Source: Pseudeuparius sepicola (Eukaryota > Arthropoda > Insecta > Coleoptera > Anthribidae). From it: 64,000 bases of DNA. The translations under genes were made by a program, and so were the position numbers. Below are positions 12,535 to 24,160 of this stretch, in pieces (within the stretch, counting starts at the first letter, position 1; every line of letters starts with the position of its first letter). The stretch spans positions 2,829,153-2,893,152 of the forward strand of contig OY987305.1 in assembly GCA_963920635.1 (NCBI GenBank), read 5' to 3'. The notes beneath the pieces were generated by a model. That model made no database searches and was not told the DNA's origin. It saw nothing but the letters and a program-made list of their open reading frames with translations.

Positions 12535-12945
12535 AAGAAACTAAGTTAAGAAAAGTTGGGTTAAATGACGAGGTATAACAAAAAGTTATTTAAAAAAAAT
12601 GTAATGTTAGATATTTGTGCAAAATTTGAGGTAATTACCAAAAAAAACTGAAATTACAGTTTTCAAAAATGTTTTCCTTGTTAAGATTTTTTTTTAATTT
12701 TTTTTTAATTAAATACATGCAGAAGGCTTTTAATAATTACAATGCCTATTGTGAAAAACCAGAAAAAATCATATTTTTTGCGGAAAATGCGCCTTCTGGT
12801 TCTATGTAATTGAAGAAATTAAACAATTTCAAATTTTCAACAAAGACAAAGGTCTAGAATTACATTCGAAACAACTTTTTCAAGTAACTTTTTATGTCAC
12901 CTCGTCATTTAACGTCACTTTTCTTAATTTAATGGTAGTTTTTTT
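12535..12945. mobile_element. Palindromic foldback of about 410 bp
   Basis: GGGTTAAATGACGAGGTAT near 12557 is the inverse of ATGTCACCTCGTCATTTAAC near 12893, and the arms extend on both sides (TTAAGAAAAGT and ACTTTTCTTAA). No coding capacity. Confidence 0.55.
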
Positions 12946-13240
12946 TAAATTGCCGCCATATTGGTGGTGACTTGACATATATCAAAATCGATCCGTAGGT
13001 TATTGCACATGCAGAAAAGATTCCTCAGAATACTTTTTCAATCTTTCAACAATAAAAATGTGTAAAAAATTTAGCCACAAGTGGGAAAAAGTGGCTTAAT
13101 ACGAATTCGAAATTTAAAAAATTCAAAAGTCAACAAAAAATAAGAAAAAGGTAACCCCAAAGTTGAATTTCAAAATAAATTATTAATTAAAATGTTTCCC
13201 CAATGGTGCAAACTTTTTGGAGGACACTGTATAAGTATTT
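12946..13240. mobile_element. Relic ending in GGAGGACACTGTATAA
   Basis: Has the same terminal words (GGTGCAAACTTTTTGGAGGACACTG in part) as 9820 and 24184. A single end only. Confidence 0.45.
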
Positions 13241-14281
13241 AATTTTTTTGCTAGCTCAATATTAAAGGACTAAATTTGAGTGAGCCACGTATTATTTGCA
13301 TTCATTGCTCAAGCGTTCTTTGAGAGACTCACACTATTTTACAATATTATGCAGAATGATCATTTATTTTTATTTGGTGTTTAATGTTTCTCTTTTATGC
13401 ATTTGTGTTATGCATTTTTTATATTATAATAAACCATTTTACCCCAAATCATGTTAATTTTATATTCTTTTAGATATATATATCGTGAACCAAGGTCGAT
13501 CGAAGGCAGAAAAACATGCAGTCTAAGCCCTAGAAGATGCGAATAAAGATATTTCGTTCATTACTACCTAAATAACAGAGCGCAGATTCATTGTTATTTA
13601 TTAATTGAAATTCGAGATATAAGTCATTTTCTGTGTCCTCTTTCGTTGCGAGATAAAATCGCGAGGATATTTTATAAAAAAAAATCCGGGTGAAAATAAA
13701 GAATTCACGACACCTAATATTGGCGAGTCAAAAGGCAGACGCTGGGCTTAGAATTTAGCGCAACAATACCATTAGGAAGTCCGGGGTGTGCTAAAAATTG
13801 CCGTTAAAGTCCGGTAAAGCCCTTTCCCTTTCAAATTCGTAAACGCGTTATCCCCGGAATTCCACTCTAATTTTCTAAGATAATCGGGACCGGAATTCAG
13901 GATGAAATCGAAACAATTACACGCGTTTTAGGCCAACGAGCGTTCTTTTTGTGGAGAAAATAAATCAGGGGGGGCCCGTAACAATGGTTCCTCGGGTTTG
14001 ATCCATAAAACGGTAAATGTAGATGTTTACACCTCCAACATTGTATCGGCCATATAAGTTGGGACTGTTTTATAGATATTTTTATCTGCCGGAGTGGGTC
14101 TAAATAAAGTTAGATGTCTCATTCGGTTATAAGTTTACACCTTTTCATAACTACCTTTCGAACAACGAAAATATTATGAGGATTGCTTTTGCCGTTGGTG
14201 CAATTTCTAGTTTGTTAGAAAGATACTAAAAACTTGCAACAAACGGCAAACTTTGAGCAAATTTTAGTGTCTGTGTGTGTA
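13241..14281. other. No gene seen
   Basis: Unassigned. Confidence 0.35.
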
Positions 14282-14374
14282 TACGGGGTGATTCAGTGAT
14301 GATGAAAATTTTAACCACAGGTGAAAATTTTAACCCCCATTGTGTGGTAAAAATCATGACTGATTCACTCTGTA
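14282..14374. mobile_element. 93-bp hairpin element
   Basis: TACGGGGTGATTCAGT at the left is mirrored by ACTGATTCACTCTGTA at the right, and pairing continues through the AACCACA and TGTGTGGT segments. Nearly the whole length is hairpin. The ends resemble the TACAGGGTG elements elsewhere in the window. Confidence 0.6.
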
Positions 14375-15334
14375 TTTCCATGGATACCAAATTTGAAGTC
14401 GATATCTCAGTCCCTTCGAAAGTAATCGGTGGAAATTAGAGACACCAAATTTATTTGGTCAAATAACATTTCCACTGTGATTCTGTATTTCTAGCGGTAA
14501 ATAGATAAGTTTTCGTTGGCATGTACCTGGTTATCGATACTTGACTAAATTCCCCCCTTCGGTATTCAATTTTTCGATACCGCCTCAGCCAGCTACAAGC
14601 AAAAGTAGATTCAATTTACCCTAAGCCGGCTTCTTTCACGTTGGGGGCGCAAAAATCCGATATTAGTTCAAAGCCAAATATCTGTCAGCAGCAGCGCCCG
14701 TGTACTTTTGTTTCCTATTCACGCCACGCCGCCGCCTTATAAAAAGTTAAAAGGCTTATATTAATAGTAAAACCGAAGTTTATAACTCCGGATCGAATAT
14801 TGCGATTCTGCCCAGTCAGCCACATACATTCGAGTTCCTCGTTGCTCTATTATTTACGACTTGTTCCGCTTGTTCGACGCAAGCGAGATTCGTAAATTGA
14901 GATACGCAGAAAAACTTCAATAACTATGTTTGTAGAATTTCCCAACGAAATAGATGTTAAAGCAGTAAGAGAAAGTGTAATTTGATTAGCAGATATTTTA
15001 ACGAAGTTTTAAAACAGGTGAATCTACCTGAAACTTTTCAGAGAAAGTGATAAATACAATAATATACTTCGGAGTTCCACTTCAGTTTTACAAAGAAATC
15101 TATTGCATTTATTTGTCTGTTGATTTAAACGTACATTTCTGTGATAAGTCTTACCGACCGGTCAGTCTGGTGCACGTCTAATAGGCCCTGGAGGGTAAAC
15201 ACACACTACAATGCTCTGCTATCTATTTAATTTCTGGAGAAGTTTTCTTAGATTGAACTAGTATTGTAATTAATTTCAATAGTTTGGAGTGTAAAAATAT
15301 GCCATAGAAACCTAAATTAACCTTTAATTTCTCT
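14375..15334. other. No gene seen
   Basis: Unassigned. Confidence 0.35.
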
Positions 15335-16025
15335 GGTCAGTGCTTAGACAAGGAAAAAGAGAGGACACCGAGCATGCCTACCCTGCCGTGCAAAGATTTT
15401 GTTACGTCTTTTTGAATGGCGGCCATTTTATATGTGGCAGACAAAGTTGGTACGTTGTGAGTTAATTTCGTGAATTTGTGAATTAAAAGTAACAGTGATT
15501 AAGGGGAAAATATACTCTTACGATGATGGATTGTTCAGCTTTTGGTTGCAAAAGCAGGAGTGAAAAGCAAAAGCCCGAGATATCGTTTGACAGGTAAATA
15601 TTTAACAAGCTAGCTTTGAAAGATGACCTAAAACTTTATTTTTCTTACTATAACTTCTCCAAATTCCTTCTACCTTCTATATACTATCATAAAGTGTATT
15701 GTTTGTTTGCAAATAGGACCAATATAATTATTTTTTAACATCGTTTTTATTGAAATTTTTTTAATTGATAATGATTGTTTCATAAAATATGGGCTGGTTT
15801 CCATGGGCGTGCATTATTTATTTTATTTTGATTGATTCGAAATCTCCGCAAATAAATATATTTCAGCACTTAACACTAGCTTTACATTTGGGAAATTATC
15901 TGCAAATAAATACCAATATTTCAAATTACATGTAAGTCAAAATTAACTACCTTTTCATTTTTAACATTTTTGTGATATTAGTGCTGTTAGGCGTCCTCTC
16001 TCTTTCCATGTCTAACGGTCAGTGC
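15335..16025 (+). mobile_element. P-superfamily-like non-autonomous element with THAP exon
   Basis: The ends at 15344-15369 and 15990-16015 are inverted repeats of 26 bp with 3 mismatches, beginning TTAGACA. They are flanked by the direct repeat GGTCAGTGC (15335-15343 and 16017-16025), a plausible 8-9-bp target duplication. It encloses an exon with a THAP zinc-finger start and a splice donor. P transposases carry an N-terminal THAP domain and make 8-bp duplications, so a deleted P-like element is the best reading. The remainder of a transposase is missing. Confidence 0.62.
15523..15593 (+). pseudogene. THAP-domain first exon of a deleted transposase
   Basis: The frame reads MMDCSAFGCKSRSEKQKPEI and then SFDR, ending at a GTAAAT donor (15594). 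C-x4-C followed by a basic N/S-R stretch and a phenylalanine is the start of the C2CH THAP DNA-binding finger. In the family the remaining Cys and His and the AVPTIF box lie in the following residues; these would be in later exons that I do not find before the element ends at 16015. It sits inside inverted ends, so it probably belongs to the transposon, not to a host gene. The exon itself has no disabling change. Confidence 0.6.
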
Positions 16026-17020
16026 TAACCTAAAATTATTTCGTACGCTAAAAAAATAAAGCGCACATCTAACGTGGCATATTAAAGCCAAGAGGAAGCT
16101 TATGAATAACCAAACACCGTCGAGTGTCTCCCATCTTATACCTACATAAAACAAAACGCATCCGCTGTTCGCCTTTGTAACCCGAGCAAAATTACTATTT
16201 ACTCTGAAGGAAATAACAAATGACTGTTACAAAACAAACGCGAAAATGTCAAACCTTACTTCATTGTTTTGTGTTATCTATCCATCTGCTTCTTCTCAAC
16301 AATATTATAGGCACTTGCTAGACCCACAGAATAATTGAAAATGAAAATATGATTTTCCGAGCACAATACATGTGAAAAATTCACCGCATGAATATCCGAA
16401 CTCAAATAAAAATCGAAAAATAATAACGCAAACATACGGGCGAAATGTGAAAAGGCCTTTGTAAATATACGATAAAATGCAATCGAAAACGTCGATAAGT
16501 CGATATTGACAGTGTTGATAGTTACCTATGGGTTAAGATTTTTCTGAGCTATTTATTCGCCTGGGCCGCCATTTTCTAAGTTAAGCTTACAGGGGATAGT
16601 TAATATATCTTTAGTTATTACCAGGGTCGCTCATAAAATAAATATAAATAAAATAAACCTTTAGATAAACGCATAAAAATTAACCTTAATGGAGCAATGC
16701 AAAACACTGCAAGTACCTACAATACAGATAATATAATAAAAGAAATCCTAAAAGTTAAAAAATATAGATTTAGTTGTGTCATTGTGAGAGTTTGAAATGT
16801 TTTGGTCAACCTCCAAATATTTCGGTTACTTAACTTTAAGCGTATATTTAAAAACATACAACCCTAAGTAGATTCCTGTATACGTCAGAAATTCACGTTT
16901 ACATTATATATTGGCTGCACTTCAACTATAATAATCCAATGTTTTCATTGGTCGAAGGTAATAAGTTAAAAGTTGACGAACTGCTTAGGAAAATGTATAG
17001 CATACTTGGGCAATGGGCAT
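16026..17020. other. No gene seen
   Basis: Unassigned A+T-rich DNA. Confidence 0.35.
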
Positions 17021-17174
17021 AAACTCTGTTCAACGAATGTTCATACTTACGTCACAACTCTCGCCCTTGTCTGATTTGTGAATATACGACCGATATTATC
17101 CATCGTATATTCATGAGTAAGACATGGACGGGAGTTGTGACATAGGTATGAACATTATTCGTTGAACAGAGTTT
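17021..17174. mobile_element. 154-bp near-perfect palindrome
   Basis: The sequence beginning AAACTCTGTTCAACGAATG is mirrored by CGTTGAACAGAGTTT at the right. The arms are about 70 bp with few mismatches around a short centre. A hairpin MITE is likely. Confidence 0.65.
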
Positions 17175-17189
17175 ACCTAATATGTTATG

Positions 17190-17425
17190 TTGATATTAAT
17201 TGCCTTGTCAATTTTTAATACCTTTCAACTTCTTAAATCTGAAATCTGTGTTTTCCTTACCTGTAGTTATGAATGGAAATTTTCTATTATTTTTACAATA
17301 AACTATACTATCACTTAATATAACTAATCACCAATATACTATACTATCACTTAACAAAAAACACTCAAATCTTTAAAATATTACACAAAAATGCCGTAAC
17401 CAACCACTCCAACCAGTCGTAAACA
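17190..17425 (-). pseudogene. Damaged second copy of the 43-kb THAP exon
   Basis: On the minus strand this matches 43020-43260: the same promoter-side stretch (repeated GTGATAGTATAGT), the TAGAAAATTTCCATTCATA exon end and a GTAAGG donor. Relative to that copy about 29 bases are missing, exactly those holding the ATG and the two cysteines, so it cannot make the finger. The repeated promoter-side segment is kept. Confidence 0.6.
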
Positions 17426-18299
17426 AAGAGAACAAGAGGAATCTTTTGACGTTAGTACTCGAAAATGGCGGACCCGCTTAGAGTCGCGCAAAACTAGGCT
17501 GCGAACTCGTCTAAACCTAAAACGAAATTACGAGATTTCCGTCTCGTGCGCGAAATCTATCTCAGATTAGAGTTTACTCGACCGGACGATGCTAAGGATT
17601 TCATTCATGGTATTGGGGCAGCAGGCAATTTTCGAACCTACTGCTGTGATATACAGGGTGTTCACTTTCAAAATGCCCACCATTGGTATTTTTGAAACGG
17701 TAAGAGCTACAAGGTTGGTTAAATTAGACAAAAGTTGCGCATTTTTATGTGTTTCAAGAATCTGTAAAGAAATTTGACATAGCTCACGTGGTTACTAAAA
17801 TAACCTGAAAAAACTGAAAACTTCCACTTTTTTATTTTGTCCGTAACTTTTTTAATATCAAACGGAATTGAATGAAATTTGGTGGAATTACGTAATTAGG
17901 TACGGGCTTTCGAATGCACTATTCAGAAAAATTCTCTGCCTACTGGATCTTTACGTGTTCATAACCAAATTTCGATTTTCTTATGGCGGCCATATTGGAT
18001 TTTACCACCATTGGATAGAGCAAAAAATTACGAATACAACCATGTATCACAACACCTAATTAAACCCACTTAAATGTCAAACAATATCAATAACTGTCAC
18101 CTAATAAACAGAAACGTCAAATTTGATGTCAAAAGTTTATTTATTTAACGTTATTTTAATAGGAACAAAAAACTAAATACTAATAAATAGATAGCGGGCG
18201 GCAGGGGTCAGTATCTAACCGGCAGGCCTTAGTCCCCCGGCAATAAATAAATAAGTAACTTTTGTACGGGTTGAATTTTAAAGTCATGGTATCTGTGCT

Positions 18300-19535
18300 T
18301 TTTTTAAATCTTGTTAACTGCCCCTAACGACAAACCACATTCCCTAGCAATTTTCCTTTGCGATGTCTCTGGATTTAAATGAATTTGAGCCAAAACATTG
18401 ATTTCACTTACAGCTCCTCTAGCTCTTAAAAATCATTTCTTCTTTTGTTTTGTAACGTCGCATCCGCTTCCATACGCCTACACAACCTTCGGAAAATAGT
18501 TCTGTTAGGCTGCCTTCGTTCGGGGTATAATTCTTGATACTGGCTAAAATTACGGTAGTTTCGAATATAAACATTGTACAGGGTGATCCAAACTCGACGC
18601 CCCAGGCCTACAGCGGGAACAAGAAAACTCAAAATAAAATTTCGAAAAGGGGTTCTTAAATGGGACATACTGAGGTCCAATTTTGACTGAAAATTAGCTT
18701 TTTTGATGTTTGGGGAAATGGCCGCTGTGACGTCATCGATATTATTTTCCCAGAAACATACCAGTTTTTCTCTATATATTAAAAGTCCTTATCATTCTCA
18801 ACAACTTTTGTAGGGAAAGATTTTCTGTATCTTTTATTGTTCAAAATATACAGGGACAAATATGTAAAAAACATGGAATTTTTTCTAATCATTTTTCGAA
18901 ATATAGATAGCTCTGGAAACAATTGATAGTCAGAATTTATTTAAGAGTATGTTAGGGTGCCTTGCGCACCCTTAAATTTATTCAACTGGAATATTTAAAA
19001 AAAATTGTAACAAACAATAATCACAAACAAGTTAGTAACAAGTACAATTCAGAAATTTAATAAATATTCCAGTTGAATAAATTTAAGGGTGCGCAAGGCA
19101 CTCTAACATACTCTTAAATAATTTCTGACTATCAATTGTTTCCATAGATTTCGAAAAATGATTAGAAAAATTCCATGTTTTTTTACATATTTAACCCTGT
19201 AGATTTGGAACTACAAAAGATACAGAAAATTTATTTCTATAAAAGTTGTTGAGAATGATAAGGACTTTCAATATATAGAGAAAAACTGGTATGTTTCTGG
19301 GAAAATAATATCGATGACGCCACAGCGGCCATTTTCCCAAACATCAAAAAAGCTAATTTTCGGTCAAAATTGGACCTTAGTATGTCCCATTTAAGAACCC
19401 CTTTTCGAAATTTTATTTTGAGTGTTCGTGTTCCCGCTATGTAGGCCTGGGGCGTCGAGTTTGGATCACCCTGTACATATCCAATCTTTCATTTATTGGA
19501 TATTGTTGGGGCATGATTCAATAAGCTTTAGTCAC
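18300..19535 (-). pseudogene. Mariner-type transposase N-terminus (DUF4817-like), split by insertion
   Basis: Reading the minus strand, a helix-turn-helix start (NERLDMYNVYIRNYRNF) runs from about 19535 into the nested element's edge. It continues on its other side at 18576 with SQYQELYPERRQPNRTIFRR and RLCRRMEADATLQNKRR. A frame change then leads to a second helix-turn-helix stretch, RGAVSEINVLAQIHLNPETS and QRKIARECGLSLGAVNKI, near 18330-18420. This is the order seen in insect DUF4817-type mariner transposases (Y-x-E-R-x-P-x-R-R-x-P, then a V-x-L-N-P-x-T-S-x-R-x-I-A helix). The reading joins at the shared TA, which shows that the palindrome landed in the coding region. No DDE/D residues are present. 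Confidence 0.65.
18577..19475. mobile_element. Nested 899-bp palindromic element
   Basis: The ends read TACAGGGTGATCCAAACTCG and CGAGTTTGGATCACCCTGTA. The arms are about 430 bp and pair almost to the centre, near 19020. There is no coding sequence. It is inserted at TA inside the outer mariner's transposase frame. A truncated relative lies at 10516. Confidence 0.85.
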
Positions 19536-20102
19536 TTAAGACGGTTAACACACAATTTTAAGTAGTTAACAAAGGTTATGCGGGAACTAACTGACGTTTC
19601 AGTTTATTATAGGTGACAGTTATTGATATTGTTTTCGGTATCATGGCTTCAAAATATTTAAAATATTAGAAATTTGACATTTAAGTGGGTTTAATTAGGT
19701 GTTGTGATACATGGTTGTATTCGTATTTTTTTTCTCTATCCAATGGTGGTGAAATCCAATATGGCCGCCATAAGAAAATCGAAATTTGGTTATGAACACC
19801 TAAAGATCCAGTAGGCAGAGAATTTTTCTGAATAGTGCATTCGAAAGCCCGTACCTAATTACGTAATTCCACCAAATTTCATTCAATTCCGTTTGATATT
19901 AAAAAAGTTACGGACAAAATAAAAAAGTGGAAGTTTTCGGTTTTTTCAGGTTATTTTAGTAACCACGTGAGCTATGTCAAATTTCTTTACAGATTCTTGA
20001 AACACATCAAAATGCGCAACTTTTGTCTAGTTTAACCAACCTTGTAGCTCTTACCGTTTCAAAAATACCAATGGTGGGCATTTTGAAAGTGAACACCCTG
20101 TA

Positions 20103-20928
20103 CAACATGTTGATAGGAGCAGGTACTTCAGTGCTAGTCCTAGCGAAAATTGTAAGGCGTGAGGAGTTTGTCAACTGGTTTCAAAACATGAACATTGAAA
20201 TCTTTTCGTGGTCGGGTCGGCGATTTTCCGCAAGTTTAAGTAAATCCCTACATACCCGCATTTACACGAAATTGCACTCCGGACGTCTCCGGAACAACTA
20301 TCCCGTTGTAGACCAACAAGTCCCGAGAATATTCCCGTTTTCGAATATCTGTATCTCCTTTCCCTCTCGACGTTACCTTTATTATATTCGCAAAAACTTT
20401 ATCTTCATATAAATAGGCTGGGTTTCACTTCTCAAGGGGGATGCCTATTGTCCTTAAGAATTCACGCCAACGAACCTACCGAATCGACTTAAGTTTCGAA
20501 TTAGGCCCCTGTTACGGCCAAATTAAAACAAATTTGGGAGATTGAGTTGGGGAGATGATATTAGATTTCAATGTAGATCGTAGAAATCAAGAGAATTTGA
20601 AGCGCACCTTTAAAGGAATTACTTTAAATAATTAAATATCGATATTACGGAAGCTGTCTAAACACGCATAGCCAATCAAATCATCGGTCAAATGCCACAA
20701 AAACAACCTATAACTTCATTGTTTTGATAAATGTTAGGTTAAGTGTTCATCTGTCAAATATGCTCTTCTTCTTCTACGATTCCTAATAAGTATATTTGTG
20801 GGGTTTCTATGGAGAAGCCTTTTCTAGAGCACAACAAATAAAAAGTCGACTATTTGTTCGGTGTTTTCTCTAACTTGGCACCTCTCGACGTGTGACTATA
20901 CAAACAAGTTCTGCGAAACAACGTCTGT
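20103..20928. other. No gene recognised
   Basis: The frame that crosses the mariner end at 20023-20412 has no domain beyond the inverted repeat. Unassigned. Confidence 0.35.
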
Positions 20929-21697
20929 AAATTGTAGGGATAGGGAGGCTCTTGGAATACAATTATGTACGTGACAATTTGGAATATTCTCGAACGCTTG
21001 TACAGTTCGTGATAGCTCTCCCTTTCAACATTGTTATCTTAATCGCGTATCCAAAAAGAAGTTCCCTCTCGCATTGAGCAGCTACTCAATTAGAAGACTT
21101 ACATGTTGCTCGTAGATTTGCGGGCACTCTGCTACGTCTCATATTGCCCTCGCAATGGGATTTCCAACGAATTACGACAGACTTTGAAGTAATTACTTAA
21201 AAGAATACAGGGTGGCCCACCACGAACTGCATCGATCTACAGTGTGACCCATTTGTTTTGGGGTCAGTCTGTAAAAAGTGTATCGATCGTGCGATTTGGC
21301 TGATTTTTTTTTAAATTGTAGGGATAGGGAGGCTCTTGGAATACAATTATGTACGTGACAATTTGGAATATTCTCGAACGCTTGTACAGTTCGTGATAGC
21401 TCTCCCTTTCAACATTGTTATCTTAATCGCGTATCCAAAAAGAAGTTCCCTCTCGCATTGAGCAGCTACTCAATTAGAAGACTTACATGTTGCTCGTAGA
21501 TTTGCGGGCACTCTGCTACGTCTCATATTGCCCTCGCAATGGGATTTCCAACGAATTACGACAGACTTTGAAGTAATTACTTAAAAGAATACAGGGTGGC
21601 CCACCACGAACTGCATCGATCTACAGTGTGACCCATTTGTTTTGGGGTCAGTCTGTAAAAAGTGTATCAATCGTGCGATTTGGCTGATTTTTTTTTT
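20929..21697. repeat. 384-bp tandem duplication, two units
   Basis: Units 20929-21312 and 21313-21697 differ at only a few bases. Each contains about 277 bp of flanking DNA plus the first ~107 bp of the transposon end (TACAGGGTGGCCCACC at 21206 and 21590). The repeated junction word AAATTGTAG occurs at 20929, 21313 and 21698. Confidence 0.92.
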
Positions 21698-23562
21698 AAA
21701 TTGTAGAGCTCGATGAACTGCACATTTTGAACAAAAATAGCCTGGTTCGCATAAAATCCAAAGCCTACTATGACCGTTTTTATGAGCAAAATTTTAAGAA
21801 ACCATATTAGCGTTTTTTTTTTTAAAATCTGTGTGCGCCAATGGATTGAGCACCCCTCGAAATGGGTATGTACAAAATTTCATCAAAATATTTCAAGTAA
21901 TAACGATTTTGTAGAAAAATTAAAAATGCAGCCAAGGTACGTCTTTATTTTCAAAAATTCAAAGTTGGCCATGGAAAATAATTGAATTGTAATAATACAA
22001 CCTTATGCTTATAAACACAAAACATAAAAACAATTAAAATTATAAAATTTTTGTAACTTCTACCAAGCCTCCATTTTCTACAATGCATTTGTCGTTCCTC
22101 TTGCGTACATTCAAAATTACATTTCGTATTTGCTGTGGAGTAATTTCCTCACAACTACGGTTTATCCTAGCTTGCAGTTATTGTAAATTATGGGGTCTTG
22201 ACTTATAAACATTTTGCTTAAGTGTACCCCAAAGAAAAAAATCTAAAGGAGTTAAGTCCGGAGATCTCGGTGGCTACTCACAGAAAGGACTATTTCGCCC
22301 TATCCAACAGTTTTCAAAATTATTATCTAGCCAGTTTCTGATTAAACGAGCATTATGAATAGGACTGCCATCTAACTGTAACTTTAAATTTAAATGGTAT
22401 CTTAATGGTAACTCATCTAAAGCATTTCTAAATTCAATTTCTAGAAAATTCAAGAAGCCAGCCGCATTCAAATTCCCTTCAAAGAAAAATGGGCCAATTA
22501 TTCTGTCGCGTAGTATTCCACAGCAAACGTAAATTTTTTGTGAATATTGTCTCCTTGCATTTATTATAAACTCTGGATTTTCAGCTGACCAGTGACGGCA
22601 GTTTTGACTTGATACTACACCATTTGTAGTAAACGTGGCTTCGTCGGTGAATAAAATTTCATTTAAAAAGTTGCCATTATGGAGATATTCACCTTGCAGC
22701 CAATAGCAAAATTCTAATCTTCTCTACTCATCTCCTGGTTCCAGGGTGTGCAAAAATTTTGGCTTAAACGGTTTTATTTTGTTTTGTCTCAAACATCTCC
22801 TTATACTCTCTCTGGGTATATGAAGGTCTAAACTAGCCGTTCGAACACTATTTCGAGGATTGTCACTAAAGTATTGCAGAATTTGATTGTTATTTTCAAC
22901 AAGTCCACGGCGTCCATTTTGCCTAGTTTTTAATAAATTTTTAGAAATCGATCCAGTTTCATCAAAAATATTGTTTATACGTTGTACAGTACTTCGATTC
23001 ACTGATCTACCTGGGTGTCTATTGTTAAATTCGGCCGCAGCTTCTGCTGCCGAGCGCTCGTTGTCGCCCACGAGTCGAACAATTTCTATTTTGTCTCTTA
23101 TGCTTAAATATTCCATAATTATGATAATTAATTGTATTGAGCACAAACAATTTCTGAACTCAATTTAGACAGTTTGACACTTAATAAAAGTAAACAATTC
23201 AATTATTTTCCATGGCCAACTTTGAATTTTTGAAAATAAAGACGTACCTTGGCTGCATTTTTAATTTTTCTACAAAATCGTTATTACTTGAAATATTTTG
23301 ATGAAATTTTGTACATACCCATTTCGAGGGGTGCTCAATCCATTGGCGCACACAGATTTTTTCAAAAAAAAACGCTAATATGGTTTCTTAAAATTTTGCT
23401 CATAAAAACGGTCATAGTAGGCTTTGGATTTTATGCGAACCAGGCAATTTTTGTTCAAAATGTGCAGTTCATCGAGCTCTACAATTTAAAAAAAAATCAG
23501 CCAAATCGCACGATTGATACACTTTTTACAGACTGACCCCAAAACAAATGGGTCACACTGTA
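21622..23562 (-). mobile_element. Mariner-type transposon with long inverted ends
   Basis: The ends are TACAGTGTGACCCATTTG and CAAATGGGTCACACTGTA, with arms of roughly 370 bp (21622-22000 and 23190-23562). The centre is one minus-strand transposase gene of 359 codons. The element is inserted at TA in a smaller hairpin element. It is nearly full-length, disabled only by nonsense codons in the gene. Confidence 0.88.
22040..23116 (-). pseudogene. Mariner-type transposase, full length with three stop codons
   Basis: A single frame of 359 codons, with no frameshift, starts MEYLSIRDKIEIVRLV at 23116 (an upstream ATG at 23146 is less natural). Residues 1-120 form the helix-turn-helix region (HPGRSVNRSTVQR and IPRESIRRCLRQNKI). 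The catalytic acids are D158 (LFTDEATF), D249 (LQLDGSP) and D292 (PPRSPDLTPLDFF), with 42 residues between the last two. Stops fall at codons 131, 281 and 313; the stop at 281 replaces the tryptophan usual before PPRSPDLTPLD in relatives. It cuts and pastes its own element in the nucleus when intact; here it would give only a 130-residue DNA-binding fragment. The lack of indels suggests recent decay. Confidence 0.85.
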
Positions 23563-23608
23563 TATATGGAAAACTAATGCGATGCAGTTCGTGGTGGGCC
23601 ACCCTGTA

Positions 23609-24160
23609 TATAACTATAGTTTCTAGCGTGGAAATAATAACGCGCGGTTTGCATTGTATCATCGGCTCCTTTCCATTGTGAAGTTAGCCGCGCAGTGCTA
23701 ATTCCCATTGGCGTTGGTTAATAAAAAAACTGCCAATGGTGTAGTATGAATGCGTGCCACCACAAAATTACATAAATTGTGAATAACGCCAAAGCTGTAA
23801 ACAAGCAGCGAAATTAGGCCAATAAAGGCACAGGGCGCTTTGTGTTTTCCGAATGGTTGTCGGTTGGTAGGGCTAATAACTATCAACCCGTTTTTAGTAG
23901 TCAATAAACCAAAGAACCGGGGTTATTAACCAATAATAACCCCGCTTTTATATGGTTTTTAAACAGTGTAAGCACCGCGCTAAACATGAGTTCGTTCATT
24001 CTACGGATCACAAAACACCTTGCTAGTACACTTTTTTTATTAGATTTTCTCAAGAAATATGGAATAAATATGACAATAAAGCATGACAGTATTTTGGGGT
24101 GAAGTTCAAGGTTAAGTCTGAGGTTAAGGCCACATCGTTCTCTGACATTTTTATATACAG
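23609..24160. other. No gene seen; hairpin at 23918
   Basis: A perfect 11-bp stem CGGGGTTATTA / TAATAACCCCG with loop ACCAA occupies 23918-23944. Otherwise unassigned. Confidence 0.4.

Larger units (their letters stand above)
17652..20102 (-). mobile_element. Mariner-type element with ~450-bp inverted ends, interrupted
   Basis: The left end TACAGGGTGTTCACTTTC is mirrored by GAAAGTGAACACCCTGTA at 20102, with arms of several hundred bp. TA lies at both ends. The interior holds minus-strand transposase N-terminal sequence that is split by a nested palindrome at 18577-19475. Catalytic residues were not found, so the element is deleted as well as interrupted. Confidence 0.8.
21590..23608. mobile_element. 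Tiny TACAGGGTGGCCCACC hairpin element, split by a mariner
   Basis: The outer ends TACAGGGTGGCCCACCACGA and its mirror at 23608 belong to a very small hairpin element. Without the mariner inside it the copy would be only about 80 bp: 30-bp arms around TATATATGGAAAACTAA. The mariner at 21622-23562 occupies its loop at a TA. Confidence 0.7.
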
